NCBI GenBank assembly: GCA_041875495.1
Contig: CP112982.1
Coordinates: 1,240,001 to 1,304,000, forward strand
Direction of reading: 5' to 3'
Source of the DNA: Halomonas sp. CH40
GTDB lineage: Bacteria; Pseudomonadota; Gammaproteobacteria; Pseudomonadales; Halomonadaceae
Length of the DNA: 64,000 nucleotides
Under the pieces are notes generated by a model, which did no database searches, was not told where the DNA came from, and saw only the letters and a program-made list of their open reading frames with translations. Shown here one piece after another: positions 1 to 9,907 of the stretch (position 1 is its first letter; each line of letters begins with the position of its first letter). The position numbers were made by a program, and so were the translations under genes.

Positions 1-172
1 TGCATCCCTCGATTCGTTGGCCGGATGTCCAGCATAGCGGCTTGCAGGAAGATGGCAAAGTGGTATGGGCCTGTTGAGGGTGGATTGTGATAGAATCATC
101 GCCTCAATATTTTGCATCAGCAAGCATCCATCTCACGTTTCAGACCGACACACTAGCGAAGACGCACAACGC

Positions 173-1483
173 ATGACGCTTCTTGCCTTGGGAATTAATC
201 ATCGTACCGCCACGGTTGCCGTGCGCGAGCAGGTCGCTTTCACGCCGGCGCAGCTTGAACGTGCGCTGGAGGAATTGCGTAGTCTGCCACAAATCAGTGA
301 GGCGGCGGTGTTATCGACGTGTAATCGCACCGAGCTCTACTGTGTGACAGACGCTGCTGGCGAGCAAACCGTACTTAAATGGCTAGGACGCTTTCACAAC
401 CTGCATGTCGATGAACTGGCGCGCTGCGCCTATCATTATCTGGATGGTGATGCAGCGCGTCATTTGATGCGCGTGGCCGTGGGGCTGGATTCCATGGTGC
501 TGGGTGAACCGCAGATTCTGGGCCAACTCAAGGATGCCTACCAGCAGGCGCGTGATGCGCGTGGGCTGGGGGGCGAACTTGAGCGCCTGTTTCAACACAC
601 CTTTGCCGTCGCCAAACAGGTGCGCACCGAAACCGGGATCGGTAAGAACCCGGTTTCAGTGGCCTATGCGGCGGTGAGCATGGCCAGCCGCATTTTTGAT
701 GACTTCAGCCGTTCACGGGCGCTGCTCATTGGTGCGGGCGAAACCATTGAACTGGTGGCCCGCCACCTGAGTGAAGCCGGGGTGCGCCAGCTGACCGTCG
801 CCAACCGCACCCGCGAACGGGCTGAGGGGATTTCGGCTGCGCTTGGAGGCAATGCCATCACGCTGTCGGAAATTCCCGATGCGCTGGAACATGCTGACAT
901 TGTGATTTCCTCTACCGCCGCGCCCTTGCCGATTGTGGGTAAGGGCATGATGGAGCGCGCCCTTAAGAAGCGTCGTCACCGGCCGGTGTTCATGGTGGAT
1001 ATTGCCGTACCACGGGATATCGAGCCGGAAGTTGGCGAACTCGCGGATGTATTTCTGTACACCGTGGACGATCTGGAAGAAGTGATTGAGGAAAATCGTC
1101 GCCATCGTCAGGTGGCGGCAGATCAGGCCGAATCGCTGATCGAACACGGTGTCAGCAGCTGGCAGCATGAACGCCGGGTGCGCCTTGGTGGCCACCTGAT
1201 ACGTGAATATCGCCAGCACGGTGAATCACTGCGTGACATGACACGGGATCAGGCGCTGGAGCGCCTGGCCCGCGGTGAAGACCCTGCCGCAGTGGTCGAG
1301 CGTCTGGCCCATCAGCTGGCCAATCGCCTGATGCACCAGCCGACCCAGTCGATCCGTGATGCTGCCTCTGTCGAGGAGCATGCACTGCTGGCCGCTGCAC
1401 CGCGTTTATTGCTGCCGGCCAAAGCCGCTTTTGAAACCCCACCTGCCGCCAAGCGCCGCCAGAAGGATAATTCACCCGCATGA
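173..1483 (+). CDS. hemA: Glutamyl-tRNA reductase
   Basis: Reduces glutamyl-tRNA(Glu) to glutamate-1-semialdehyde with NADPH, the first committed step of C5-pathway tetrapyrrole synthesis. The reading frame is open from 65, but the family N-terminus [13 protein letters not shown] begins at the ATG at 173, giving 436 residues, a normal length. The STCNRTE motif places the nucleophilic cysteine at residue 50, as in E. coli. A Rossmann NADPH-binding segment (LLIGAGE) and a C-terminal dimerisation helix follow. The stop overlaps the prfA start (ATGA), so the two are translationally coupled, as in many gammaproteobacteria. The first 172 bases of the window hold no gene that I can support. Confidence 0.97.
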   Translation: MTLLALGINHRTATVAVREQVAFTPAQLERALEELRSLPQISEAAVLSTCNRTELYCVTDAAGEQTVLKWLGRFHNLHVDELARCAYHYLDGDAARHLMRVAVGLDSMVLGEPQILGQLKDAYQQARDARGLGGELERLFQHTFAVAKQVRTETGIGKNPVSVAYAAVSMASRIFDDFSRSRALLIGAGETIELVARHLSEAGVRQLTVANRTRERAEGISAALGGNAITLSEIPDALEHADIVISSTAAPLPIVGKGMMERALKKRRHRPVFMVDIAVPRDIEPEVGELADVFLYTVDDLEEVIEENRRHRQVAADQAESLIEHGVSSWQHERRVRLGGHLIREYRQHGESLRDMTRDQALERLARGEDPAAVVERLAHQLANRLMHQPTQSIRDAASVEEHALLAAAPRLLLPAKAAFETPPAAKRRQKDNSPA

Positions 1484-2571
1484 AAGAGTCGCTGCGCCAA
1501 CGTCTGGATAGTTTTGTAGAACGTTTTGAAGAGCTGTCGCTGCTGTTATCAGAGCCTGATGTGATTCACGATCAGCAGCGCTTCCGCGATTATTCGCGTG
1601 AGTATTCTGAGCTGGAAGCCCTGGTGTCCCATTGGCAGCGCTACCGTGATATCGAAGGTGATATCGATGCTGCCGAACAGCTGATGCGCGACAGCGACGC
1701 TGACATGCGTGAGCTGGCGGAAATGGAGCTGTATGAAGGGCGTGACAAGCTGGAGGCGCTTGAAATTGAGCTCAAGCGTCTACTGGTGCCCAAAGACCCG
1801 GACGATGGCCGCGGCGTGTTTCTGGAAATTCGCGCAGGCACAGGGGGCGATGAAGCCGCACTGTTTGCGGGCGATCTGTTTCGGATGTACTCCCGCTATG
1901 CTGAAAAACGCGGCTGGAAGGTTGAGGTTATCAGCGCCAGTCACGGTGAAATGGGCGGCTACAAGGAAATCATTTCGCGTATCAAGGGGGATAGCGTCTA
2001 CGCTAACCTGAAGTTTGAATCCGGCGCACACCGAGTTCAACGCGTGCCTGCAACGGAATCCCAGGGGCGTATTCACACGTCTGCCTGCACCGTGGCGGTC
2101 ATGCCTGAAGTAGATGATGTCGGCGATATCAATATCAATTCAGCCGATTTGCGTGTGGATACCTTCCGCTCCAGCGGGGCAGGTGGGCAGCACGTCAACA
2201 CCACGGATTCTGCCATTCGTATTACCCACCTGCCCACCGGCGTTGTGGTGGAGTGTCAGGAAGAGCGCAGCCAGCACAAAAACCGCGCCAAGGCCATGTC
2301 GCTGCTGGCAGCGCGGCTCAAGCAGAGCGCCGAGGACGCCCAGCGTCAGTCCCAGGCCGATGAGCGCCGTTCACTGGTTGGCTCCGGTGATCGCAGTGAA
2401 CGTATCCGTACCTATAACTATCCTCAGGGGCGGATTACCGACCACCGTATTAACCTGACGCTTTACAAGTTGAATGAAGTCATCAGCGGTGAGCAGCTCG
2501 ACGATGTGATTGACCCCTTGATTCATGAATACCAGGCTGAACAGCTCTCGGCCCTACAGGGCGGCGAATGA
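1480..2571 (+). CDS. prfA: Peptide chain release factor 1
   Basis: RF1 recognises UAA and UAG stop codons and triggers hydrolysis of peptidyl-tRNA on the ribosome. The 363-residue protein has the expected coiled N-terminal domain, the PAT variant of the stop-codon-reading tripeptide (in VPATESQGR) and the catalytic GGQ at residues 235-237, within [10 protein letters not shown]. The Gln of GGQ is the methylation target of PrmC, encoded immediately downstream with a 4-base ATGA overlap. An intact RF1 is relevant to the TAG-interrupted genes at 41-43 kb: in-frame TAG should normally terminate in this organism. Confidence 0.98.
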   Translation: MKESLRQRLDSFVERFEELSLLLSEPDVIHDQQRFRDYSREYSELEALVSHWQRYRDIEGDIDAAEQLMRDSDADMRELAEMELYEGRDKLEALEIELKRLLVPKDPDDGRGVFLEIRAGTGGDEAALFAGDLFRMYSRYAEKRGWKVEVISASHGEMGGYKEIISRIKGDSVYANLKFESGAHRVQRVPATESQGRIHTSACTVAVMPEVDDVGDININSADLRVDTFRSSGAGGQHVNTTDSAIRITHLPTGVVVECQEERSQHKNRAKAMSLLAARLKQSAEDAQRQSQADERRSLVGSGDRSERIRTYNYPQGRITDHRINLTLYKLNEVISGEQLDDVIDPLIHEYQAEQLSALQGGE

Positions 2572-3425
2572 CCCTGGATGCGCTGCTGATTGAGGCAAGC
2601 CTGCGCCTGAGCGCCGCAGGTTCGCTCACGCCCCGCCTGGATGCCGAAGTGCTATTGGCCCATTGCCTGGGGCGTGAGCGAACCTGGCTGTACACCTGGG
2701 GAGATCAGGCGTGTGATACCTGGGTTCAGGCGCGTTTTGCGGCCTTGGTCGCTGCCCGTGCACAAGGGCAGCCTATCGCTTATCTGACCGGAGAACGTGA
2801 GTTCTGGGGGCTTGCGCTGGCAACTTCCCGCCAGACATTGATTCCCCGCCCGGATACCGAGACCCTGGTAGAGGCTGCCTTGCAGCGCGCGCCTCATGGG
2901 TCAGGCGCGCTGCTTGATATGGGCACTGGCACCGGCGCCATTGCGCTGGCCTTTGCCAGTGAGCGCCCCGGCTGGCAGGTGGTGGGCGTAGATATCCGCC
3001 GTGAGGCGGTTGAACTGGCCGAAGGCAATGCCCGACGGCTGGGTATCGCCAACGCCACCTTTGTGTACAGCCACTGGTTTACTGCACTGGCCAGCACCGC
3101 AGCACCTGCCCGCTTTGATCTGATTGTGGCTAACCCTCCCTATATTGCCGAAAACGACCCTCATCTTGAGCAGGGCGATGTGCGTTTTGAGCCGCGCTCA
3201 GCGCTGGTGGCGGCGGATCAGGGCATGGCCGACCTTCACCATCTGATCAAATCTGCACAAGGGTTTCTGCACCCGGAAGGCTGTCTGCTGCTGGAGCATG
3301 GCTATACCCAGGCAGCTGCCGTGCGTCAGGCATTCATAAGTGCCGGTTATGAAAACGTTGAAAGCCTGTGTGACCTGGCAGGCCAGGAACGGGTTACGCT
3401 TGGCTGCTTTATGACATCGCCGTGA
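2568..3425 (+). CDS. prmC: Release factor glutamine methyltransferase
   Basis: SAM-dependent N5-glutamine methyltransferase acting on the GGQ motif of RF1 and RF2. The 285-residue sequence has an N-terminal helical substrate-binding domain, the SAM-binding glycine motif [12 protein letters not shown] and the catalytic NPPY motif ([11 protein letters not shown]). It overlaps prfA by 4 bases. Its stop in turn overlaps possible upstream starts of the next gene, so hemA-prfA-prmC-lrp look like one transcript. Confidence 0.96.
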   Translation: MTLDALLIEASLRLSAAGSLTPRLDAEVLLAHCLGRERTWLYTWGDQACDTWVQARFAALVAARAQGQPIAYLTGEREFWGLALATSRQTLIPRPDTETLVEAALQRAPHGSGALLDMGTGTGAIALAFASERPGWQVVGVDIRREAVELAEGNARRLGIANATFVYSHWFTALASTAAPARFDLIVANPPYIAENDPHLEQGDVRFEPRSALVAADQGMADLHHLIKSAQGFLHPEGCLLLEHGYTQAAAVRQAFISAGYENVESLCDLAGQERVTLGCFMTSP

Positions 3426-3445
3426 TGCCTTTATTGGATCTTGCC

Positions 3446-3949
3446 ATGAAATCAAAAAACAGAACGCTGGACCGTATTGATCTCAAAATTTTGCGCTGCC
3501 TACAGGAAAACGCGCGCATTTCCTATGTTGACCTGGCCGCTGAAGTTGGCCTTTCCACCACGCCCTGCCTGGAACGGGTCAAGCGCCTTGAGCGCTCGGG
3601 GATTATTCGTGGCTATCAGGCCCTGCTCGACCCTCAGGCGCTGAAGGCCAATCTTCTGGTGTTTGTTGAAATCAGCCTGGAAACCCAGTCACCGGCAGTG
3701 TTTGACGAGTTTCGGCGCGCCGTTGAGCAGTTGCCGCAAATTCAGGAGTGCCATCTGGTGTCCGGCCAGTTTGACTACATCCTGAAATGCCGGATTCCGG
3801 AAATGTCGGCTTATCGTCAGCTGCTGGGCGATGTGGTGCTAACCCTGCCGGGCGTGAAGGAATCCAAGAGCTATGTGGTGATGGAGGAAGTTAAAGAAAG
3901 CTTCAGCCTGCATATACCCGAGCTTGAGGAGCTTGATGATAAGCATTAA
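3446..3949 (+). CDS. lrp: Leucine-responsive regulatory protein (Lrp/AsnC family)
   Basis: DNA-binding global regulator with an N-terminal winged helix-turn-helix and a C-terminal RAM ligand/oligomerisation domain. Similarity to E. coli Lrp recalled from memory is high along the whole length: LDRIDLKIL at the start, LSTTPCLERVKRLERSGII in the HTH, then VFVEISL, IQECHLVSGQFDY and SYVVMEEVK. It therefore looks like an Lrp orthologue rather than a generic AsnC paralogue. The frame opens at a GTG at 3422, overlapping prmC; I prefer the ATG at 3446 because it gives the usual N-terminus and 167 residues. Its place between prmC and moeB is unusual. Confidence 0.88.
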   Translation: MKSKNRTLDRIDLKILRCLQENARISYVDLAAEVGLSTTPCLERVKRLERSGIIRGYQALLDPQALKANLLVFVEISLETQSPAVFDEFRRAVEQLPQIQECHLVSGQFDYILKCRIPEMSAYRQLLGDVVLTLPGVKESKSYVVMEEVKESFSLHIPELEELDDKH

Positions 3950-3975
3950 AGCCCTGTGGAGAGGAGTTCGCCAGG

Positions 3976-4728
3976 ATGATGGATGACCAGGCCTTATTAC
4001 GTTACAGCCGCCAGATCATGCTGCCGGAAGTGGAGATCGACGGTCAGCAGCGGCTGAATGACGCCCATGCGCTGATTATCGGCGCCGGTGGCCTGGGCTC
4101 GCCCGTGGCGCTTTACCTCGCCGCGGCTGGAGTCGGCAGGTTGACGATTGTCGATGCAGATGTGGTTGAGCTTTCCAACCTGCAGCGCCAGATTGCCCAT
4201 CAACAGGCGGATCTGGGGCGCAACAAGGCGGCTTCAGCGGCGCAAAGTGCCCAGGCGGTCAACCCCGGCTGCCAGATCGTGGCGCTGGAAGAACATGCTG
4301 ACAGGCAGCGGTTGGCGGCGCTGGCCGCCTCAGCCGATGTGGTGCTGGACTGCACCGACCGCTTTTCCAGCCGCTACGCAATCAATACCGCCTGCCTGGC
4401 CGCCGGTGTGCCGCTTGTTTCCGGGGCGGCCATCCGTTTTTCCGGCCAGCTGGCGGTGTTTGACCCACGCTTGCCCGATAGCCCTTGTTACGCCTGTCTT
4501 TATCCGGACGACGGCAGCGGCGACGAAGCACTTTCCTGTGCCGAAAGCGGCGTGATGGCGCCTTTGGTCGGGCTGATCGGCTGCTTTCAGGCGGTGGAGG
4601 CGTTCAAGTTGTTGAGTGGCGCGGGCCGTGCTCACCAGGGCCTGGCCACCTTTGATGGCTTGAGTGGCCAATGGCGCCATTTTCAGGTGCCGCGCGATCC
4701 GGCCTGCCCGGCGTGTGGCAATAGCTGA
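3976..4728 (+). CDS. moeB: Molybdopterin-synthase adenylyltransferase MoeB (ThiF/HesA family)
   Basis: E1-like enzyme that adenylates the C-terminal Gly-Gly of MoaD (or of ThiS in paralogues) so that sulfur can be added. The 250 residues contain the ATP-binding GAGGLGSPVALYLAAAGVG motif near the N-terminus, a DADVVELSNLQRQ segment, and two CxxC pairs (CYAC and the C-terminal CPAC) that bind structural zinc. A GAGGAG Shine-Dalgarno precedes the ATG. The position after prmC matches other gammaproteobacteria, apart from the intervening lrp. A ThiF role is possible but no thiamine genes are nearby. Confidence 0.9.
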   Translation: MMDDQALLRYSRQIMLPEVEIDGQQRLNDAHALIIGAGGLGSPVALYLAAAGVGRLTIVDADVVELSNLQRQIAHQQADLGRNKAASAAQSAQAVNPGCQIVALEEHADRQRLAALAASADVVLDCTDRFSSRYAINTACLAAGVPLVSGAAIRFSGQLAVFDPRLPDSPCYACLYPDDGSGDEALSCAESGVMAPLVGLIGCFQAVEAFKLLSGAGRAHQGLATFDGLSGQWRHFQVPRDPACPACGNS

Positions 4729-4854
4729 GTATTTCCGCCTGGCGAATACTTTCAAACACGAGAATTTTTGGCCCTAAACTTGCGATAGGGGTAAGAGCAT
4801 CGCAGAATCTGGCGGTCATCACGGAACACAAGAGACACAAGAGGAGATGTCTTG

Positions 4855-5958
4855 ATGGGTAAGCTACACAAACTTTCCGCAGCCGTTGTGGCCGCCACCT
4901 TGGCCACAGCGGCAGCCACCGCCCAGGCCAATGAAGTACGGGTATACAACTGGTCAGACTACATTGCCCCGGAAACATTGGATAAATTTACCGAGCAGAC
5001 CGGTATCGACGTTGTCTACGACGTGTTTGACAGCAACGAAGTGCTGGATGCTGCCCTGCTGTCAGGGCGCTCAGGCTATGACGTCGTTGTTCCCTCTACC
5101 TATTTCCTGACCCGCCAGATCAAGGCAGGCGTCTATCAGGAACTGGATCACGACAAACTCCCCAATCTGGATAATCTTGATAGCCAGCTATTGCAGAACC
5201 TTGATGTGGTCGATGAAGGCAGCCGTTACTCGGTGCCGTACATGTGGGGCACCAACGGGATTGGCTATAACCGGGACCGAGTGACCGAGATTCTTGGCGA
5301 CGATGCGCCGCTGGATAGCTGGGCGCTGTTGTTCGATGCCGATATTACCACCCAGCTGGCCGAGGCGGGCTGCGGGCTGTCAATGCTGGATTCCGGCTCT
5401 GAAATGCTGACACCGGCGCTTGCCTACCTGGGTCTTGACCCGCACAGCAATGACATGGACGACCTGCAGGCAGCAGGAGATCTGATTGCTTCCGTGCGTG
5501 ACAACATGACCTACTTCCATTCTTCGCGCTATGTATCTGACCTGGCAAACGGCAATATCTGCGTGGCTGCTGGTTATTCCGGTGATGTCTTCCAGGCGGC
5601 GGATCGCGCCGAAGAAGCCGGTCGTGATTTTACCATTGCCTACTCCATCCCCAAGGAAGGCGCCGAGCTCTGGTTCGACATGATGGCGGTGCCGGCGGAT
5701 GCGCCTAATCCTGACAATGCCCACGCCTTTATCAACTTTATTCTCGAACCCGAGATTGCCGCTGAAATTACCGAGTATGTCCGCTACGCCAACCCCAATG
5801 CGGCAGCGGATGAATTCCTGCCGGAAGACATTCTCAACGACCGTGCGATTTACCCCAGCGACGAGGTGATGGAAAACCTGTATGTCATTGCTGAAAAACC
5901 GCAGGACGTTCAGCGCGCGCGTACGCGTATCTGGAACCGGGTGAAATCCGGGCGCTAA
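4855..5958 (+). CDS. Polyamine ABC transporter periplasmic substrate-binding protein (PotF-like)
   Basis: Periplasmic binding protein that delivers a polyamine such as putrescine or spermidine to the importer encoded downstream. A Sec signal peptide covers roughly residues 1-25 (AAVVAATLATAAATAQA), followed by EVRVYNWSDYIAPE, typical of the start of mature PotF/PotD proteins. The length of 367 residues suits the family. The ATG at 4855 follows a TTG by one codon and has an AGGAGATG ribosome site. It is first in a four-gene importer operon. Family membership is clear; the exact polyamine cannot be read from the sequence. Confidence 0.92.
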   Translation: MGKLHKLSAAVVAATLATAAATAQANEVRVYNWSDYIAPETLDKFTEQTGIDVVYDVFDSNEVLDAALLSGRSGYDVVVPSTYFLTRQIKAGVYQELDHDKLPNLDNLDSQLLQNLDVVDEGSRYSVPYMWGTNGIGYNRDRVTEILGDDAPLDSWALLFDADITTQLAEAGCGLSMLDSGSEMLTPALAYLGLDPHSNDMDDLQAAGDLIASVRDNMTYFHSSRYVSDLANGNICVAAGYSGDVFQAADRAEEAGRDFTIAYSIPKEGAELWFDMMAVPADAPNPDNAHAFINFILEPEIAAEITEYVRYANPNAAADEFLPEDILNDRAIYPSDEVMENLYVIAEKPQDVQRARTRIWNRVKSGR

Positions 5959-6091
5959 GCTGTCGTGTACTTTGGATTTGGATAACTCTGATTCTGATGT
6001 CTCTGATATTGATCGCGGCGGGCTGAAAAGCCCGCTTTCAGTTTGAGTGCCATGCAGGCTTGACCTGGATGGCACGATTGGGGGAGTAGGC

Positions 6092-7273
6092 ATGGCCACA
6101 ACACCCTTGCCGGACGCAAGTGCGGGGTTAACGAACACGTCTCCAGCTGCCCAGCGTGCGCCGGGCAAAGCACCGCGCTTTCGTGAAGATATCGTCCTTA
6201 AGGTCAACCGGCTCAGCAAGCGTTTTGATGATGCCGTGGCGGTGGACGATGTCAATCTGCAGGTCAAGCGCGGGGAGATCTTTGCCTTGCTGGGGGGCTC
6301 CGGGTCGGGAAAATCGACCCTGCTGCGCATGCTGGCCGGGTTTGAAGCACCCAGTGAAGGGCGCATCGTGCTGGATGGCACAGACATTACCCAGATGCCG
6401 CCGCACAAGCGCCCGATCAACATGATGTTCCAGTCCTATGCACTATTCCCGCATCTCAGCGTTGCCCAGAATATTGCCTTCGGTCTGAAGCAGGATCGCT
6501 TGCCCAAACAGGAAGTGGATGAACGCGTAGCGCACATGCTCAAGCTGGTCCATATGCAGCGCCTGGCCAAGCGCAAACCTCATCAGCTTTCTGGCGGTCA
6601 GCGCCAACGGGTGGCACTGGCGCGTTCGTTGGCCAAGCGCCCCAAGCTATTGTTGCTGGATGAACCCATGGGGGCGCTGGATAAAAAGCTGCGTACTGAA
6701 ATGCAGCTGGAAGTGGTGGAAATCATCGAGCAGGTCGGGGTGACCTGCATCATGGTCACCCACGACCAGGAAGAAGCCATGACCATGGCGGATCGCGTGG
6801 CGATTATGAGCGATGGCTGGATAGAGCAGGTGGGATCGCCGGTGGATATCTACGAAAGCCCGGCAAGCCGTATGGTTGCTGAGTTTGTCGGTACGGTAAA
6901 TATGTTCGAAGGTGAGATTGCCATGGATGCGGCTGACCATTGCCGGATTGATTCACCGGTGCTTGAGCGGCCCGTGTTTATCGATCATGGGATTACCACC
7001 CAGGCAGACAACCTGCGGGTGTGGGCAGCGCTGCGACCGGAAAAGATCTGGCTGACCCGCGATAAGCCCGAAGGTGACTACAACTGGGAGCAGGGCGTGG
7101 TAGAAGACATTGCCTACCTGGGTGGTTTTTCGCTGTATTACATCCGCACTCATCTGGGCCAGCTGATCAAGGTCAGCATGGCCAATACCAAGCGTCGCGG
7201 TGACCGTCCTACCTGGGAAGACGCTGTCTACGTCTATTGGGAAGATCACAGCCCGATTGTGTTGAACCGCTAG
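6092..7273 (+). CDS. Polyamine ABC transporter ATP-binding protein (PotA/PotG-like)
   Basis: Cytoplasmic ATPase of the polyamine importer. It has Walker A (GGSGSGKST), the Q-loop (MMFQSYALFPH), the ABC signature (LSGGQRQRV), Walker B (LLLDEPMGALD) and the H-loop (VTHDQEEA), followed by a C-terminal TOBE/OB regulatory domain. The ATG at 6092 is preceded by GGGGGAG; the frame is open from 6047 but without a better start. The N-terminal extension of about 40 residues before the first strand is a common variation in PotG-type subunits. It lies 133 bases after the binding-protein gene and 15 bases before the first permease gene. Confidence 0.95.
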   Translation: MATTPLPDASAGLTNTSPAAQRAPGKAPRFREDIVLKVNRLSKRFDDAVAVDDVNLQVKRGEIFALLGGSGSGKSTLLRMLAGFEAPSEGRIVLDGTDITQMPPHKRPINMMFQSYALFPHLSVAQNIAFGLKQDRLPKQEVDERVAHMLKLVHMQRLAKRKPHQLSGGQRQRVALARSLAKRPKLLLLDEPMGALDKKLRTEMQLEVVEIIEQVGVTCIMVTHDQEEAMTMADRVAIMSDGWIEQVGSPVDIYESPASRMVAEFVGTVNMFEGEIAMDAADHCRIDSPVLERPVFIDHGITTQADNLRVWAALRPEKIWLTRDKPEGDYNWEQGVVEDIAYLGGFSLYYIRTHLGQLIKVSMANTKRRGDRPTWEDAVYVYWEDHSPIVLNR

Positions 7274-7288
7274 GGAGGGGCAATCAGC

Positions 7289-8194
7289 ATGCAGCCAATC
7301 AAAGTCTGGCTCAAGCGGTTAAAACTGGGGCGTCGTGCGGTCATTGCGCTGCCGCTTGTGTGGCTGACGCTGTTTTTTCTGATGCCCTTCGCGCTGGTGT
7401 TGAAAATCAGCCTGTCTGAAGCGGCGATCAGTATTCCACCCTATGGCCCGCTGGTCGAATATGCCGATCAGACGCTGCAGGTTTTTCTCAATCTGGGCAA
7501 TTATCTTTTTCTGCTCAGTGACTCACTTTATATCGCTGCCTACTGGGGCTCGATCAAGACAGCCTTTGTGGCCACCCTGGTGTGTCTGCTGCTGGGTTAC
7601 CCCATGGCCTATGCCATGGCACGTGCTTCCGCGCGCTGGCAGTTGATCTTGCTGCTGCTGGTCATGCTGCCGTCCTGGACGTCTTTTCTGATCCGGGTGT
7701 ATGCCTGGATGGGGATTTTGAGTAACTCAGGCCTGATCAATAACACCCTGCTGTGGTTAGGCGTGATTGAAACCCCGCTGCAAATGATGAATACCCAGCT
7801 GGCGGTGATTATCGGCATCGTTTATGCCTATCTGCCGTTTATGGTGCTGCCGCTCTATGCCCACCTTGCCCGGCTGGACAATGCGTTACTGGAAGCCGCT
7901 TCAGATCTGGGGTCGCGTAAATTCAACACCTTCATCAAGATTACGCTGCCGCTTTCAACCGGCGGCATTATTGCCGGTTCCATGCTGGTATTCATTCCTG
8001 CGGTAGGAGAATTTGTGATTCCTGAGCTTTTGGGCGGGCCGGATACGCTGATGATCGGCAAGGTACTGTGGGAAGAGTTCTTCCTCAACCGTGATTGGCC
8101 CGTCGCCTCCGCCCTGGCGATGGTGATGCTGTTGCTGCTGTTGATTCCGATTGTCATGTTTCATCGCTACCAGTCGCGGGAGTTGGAAAAATGA
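7289..8194 (+). CDS. Polyamine ABC transporter permease (PotB/PotH-like)
   Basis: Inner-membrane permease of the BPD_transp_1 fold, 301 residues. Hydrophobic segments are evident from about residue 15 onward, starting with VIALPLVWLTLFFLMPFALV. The cytoplasmic EAA loop that contacts the ATPase is recognisable as EAASDLGSRKFNTFIKITLP. The stop overlaps the start of the second permease by 4 bases (ATGA), indicating coupled translation of the heterodimeric channel. Confidence 0.94.
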   Translation: MQPIKVWLKRLKLGRRAVIALPLVWLTLFFLMPFALVLKISLSEAAISIPPYGPLVEYADQTLQVFLNLGNYLFLLSDSLYIAAYWGSIKTAFVATLVCLLLGYPMAYAMARASARWQLILLLLVMLPSWTSFLIRVYAWMGILSNSGLINNTLLWLGVIETPLQMMNTQLAVIIGIVYAYLPFMVLPLYAHLARLDNALLEAASDLGSRKFNTFIKITLPLSTGGIIAGSMLVFIPAVGEFVIPELLGGPDTLMIGKVLWEEFFLNRDWPVASALAMVMLLLLLIPIVMFHRYQSRELEK

Positions 8195-9033
8195 GGCTGC
8201 TCTTTAAACGCCCGGACTTTACGACCGTCATGCTGGTGCTTGGCTTGCTCTTTCTGTACCTGCCCATGGGGGTGCTGGTGGTGTATTCATTCAATGAATC
8301 CCAGCTGGTGACCGTCTGGGCCGGGTTCTCGCCCAAGTGGTATGGCGAGCTGTTTGCTGACAGGCAGATTCTCTCGGCAGTGTGGACAAGCCTGCGGATT
8401 GCCTTCCTGGCGGCCAGCATGGCGGTGTGTCTGGGAACGGTCGCAGCCTTTGTAATGACGCGCTTTGGCAAGTTTCGCGGCAAAACAGCGCTTTCCAGTA
8501 TGGTCACGGCGCCTCTGGTGATGCCGGAAGTGATTACCGGGCTTTCGCTGTTGCTGCTGTTTGTGCAGATGGCCCAGCTAATTGGTTGGCCGACGGATCG
8601 CGGGATGGCCACCATCTGGATCGCTCACACTACCTTCTGTAGCGCCTATGTGGCGGTCGTCGTCGCGGCCCGTCTGCGTGAAATCGACCGTTCGATTGAA
8701 GAGGCGGCGATGGATCTGGGTTCGCCGCCGCTGAAAACCTTCTTTACCGTTACCCTGCCGGTCATTTCACCTGCCCTGGCGGCAGGCTGGCTGCTGGCGT
8801 TTACCCTGTCGCTGGATGACTTGGTGATTGCAAGCTTCGTGTCCGGCCCGGGTGCCAATACGCTGCCCATGGTGGTGTTTTCATCGGTACGCATGGGGGT
8901 ATCCCCGAAAATCAACGCCCTGGCCACGCTGATTATTCTGGTGGTGTCGGTGGCGACCCTGATTGCCTGGTGGTTGATGCATCGCAAGGAGAAAAAACGT
9001 CGTCTGGCGCTGCAGGAAGCTGAAAGCCAGTAA
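8191..9033 (+). CDS. Polyamine ABC transporter permease (PotC/PotI-like)
   Basis: Second permease subunit, 280 residues from the ATG at 8191 that overlaps the preceding stop. The EAA loop reads EEAAMDLGSPPLKTFFTVTLP, and the PotI-like LAFTLSLDDLVIASFVSGPG follows it. This is the last gene of the importer operon; a gene on the opposite strand ends 10 bases beyond its stop, and no clear terminator is seen there. Confidence 0.94.
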   Translation: MRLLFKRPDFTTVMLVLGLLFLYLPMGVLVVYSFNESQLVTVWAGFSPKWYGELFADRQILSAVWTSLRIAFLAASMAVCLGTVAAFVMTRFGKFRGKTALSSMVTAPLVMPEVITGLSLLLLFVQMAQLIGWPTDRGMATIWIAHTTFCSAYVAVVVAARLREIDRSIEEAAMDLGSPPLKTFFTVTLPVISPALAAGWLLAFTLSLDDLVIASFVSGPGANTLPMVVFSSVRMGVSPKINALATLIILVVSVATLIAWWLMHRKEKKRRLALQEAESQ

Positions 9034-9043
9034 TTCCGTGCGA

Positions 9044-9253
9044 TTAAAGCACGTCGTCATCGCGCCCGTAGCGTATCTGTTCAAGTTCGCCGGAAACCGG
9101 GGATACGGTCACCTCCAGCTGGATGGGGGCGCAGCATCGCTGGCAATCTTCCCAGGTGGTGTGGCTACCTTGAGAGGCATCAATCAAAAGCGTCATGGGG
9201 GTGGCGCAGTAAGGGCAGTCAATCTCATACGAGATTAGCGCATCATCGTACAT
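9044..9253 (-). CDS. CPXCG-motif cysteine-rich protein (zf-CPXCG family)
   Basis: A 69-residue acidic protein with two cysteine pairs, CPYC near residue 13 and CQRC near residue 37, spaced as in a small zinc ribbon. This matches the widespread gammaproteobacterial CPXCG family, whose function is unknown. A purine-rich AAGGAGCTCTT precedes the start. It converges on the polyamine importer operon with a 10-base gap. Confidence 0.85.
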   Translation of the reverse strand: MYDDALISYEIDCPYCATPMTLLIDASQGSHTTWEDCQRCCAPIQLEVTVSPVSGELEQIRYGRDDDVL

Positions 9254-9405
9254 AAGAGCTCCTTGAAATTGTTGTTGAGTGAAAAAATTGGAGCAGCTGG
9301 AATAAAGTCGAGTAGAAGTATAGTCAACGATGATGGCGGGGGCGCATCCTGGCGCCGAATCGGTTACGATGACTTACTAACATCATTTAACACAGTGAGG
9401 ATAAC

Positions 9406-9831
9406 ATGTCTTTTCGTATCTTTTTGGCCACAGCGGCTTTGACACTTCCTTTGGCGGCCCAGGCGGAATCTCCTAATGTGACGCCGGGTGAATGGGAGTT
9501 TGTCAGCGTGACTGAGGTGACCGCAGACGTCGATATTCCCAATCAGACCAATACTGAGCGCCAATGCATCAGCCAGGAAGAACTTGATAGCGCTGATTTT
9601 GGGTTTATTGAAGAAGAGCAAGGTTGCGAGCTGCTTGATCAGACCATGAACGCCGACGGTTTATCCTACAGTATGATTTGCCGCGCTGATGGTGGAGAAG
9701 CCACTATCGAGGGTGAAATGCGCTTTATGGGCGAACAGATCGAGGGCGACGTGGATATCGTGACCGAATCGCCCATGGGCGCCATGACCATGAATACGCG
9801 CATCGAAGGTGAGCGCCTCGGCGATTGCTAG
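9406..9831 (+). CDS. DUF3617-family exported protein
   Basis: A 141-residue protein with a Sec signal peptide (about residues 1-20, ending AAQA) and a mature part beginning ESPNVTPGEWEF. The pattern of a strand motif followed by two conserved cysteines (CISQEEL, CELLD), then MICRADGG and a final Cys, is typical of DUF3617 proteins, which are predicted to be periplasmic. No function is known. It stands alone, with GTGAGGATAAC as ribosome site and a strong terminator hairpin after it. Confidence 0.82.
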   Translation: MSFRIFLATAALTLPLAAQAESPNVTPGEWEFVSVTEVTADVDIPNQTNTERQCISQEELDSADFGFIEEEQGCELLDQTMNADGLSYSMICRADGGEATIEGEMRFMGEQIEGDVDIVTESPMGAMTMNTRIEGERLGDC

Positions 9832-9860
9832 TCTGATTGAACCTTGTTACGACCCTCTGA

Positions 9861-9894
9861 AAACACCGCCCCACTGAAAAGTGAGGCGGTGTTT
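9861..9894. terminator. Bidirectional intrinsic terminator
   Basis: A perfect 10-base stem (AAACACCGCC / GGCGGTGTTT), extended inside by CACT-GAAA-AGTG, sits between the ends of the convergent DUF3617 and RND genes. The stem begins with As and ends in TTTT, so it can act in both directions. Confidence 0.88.
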
Positions 9895-9907
9895 TGCTTA
9901 TGGCATG

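Noticed and set aside
5380..6423. A 347-codon minus-strand frame across the PotF/PotA-like junction
   Set aside because: It overlaps two well-supported genes and its sequence resembles no protein; it is a shadow of GC-rich codon usage.
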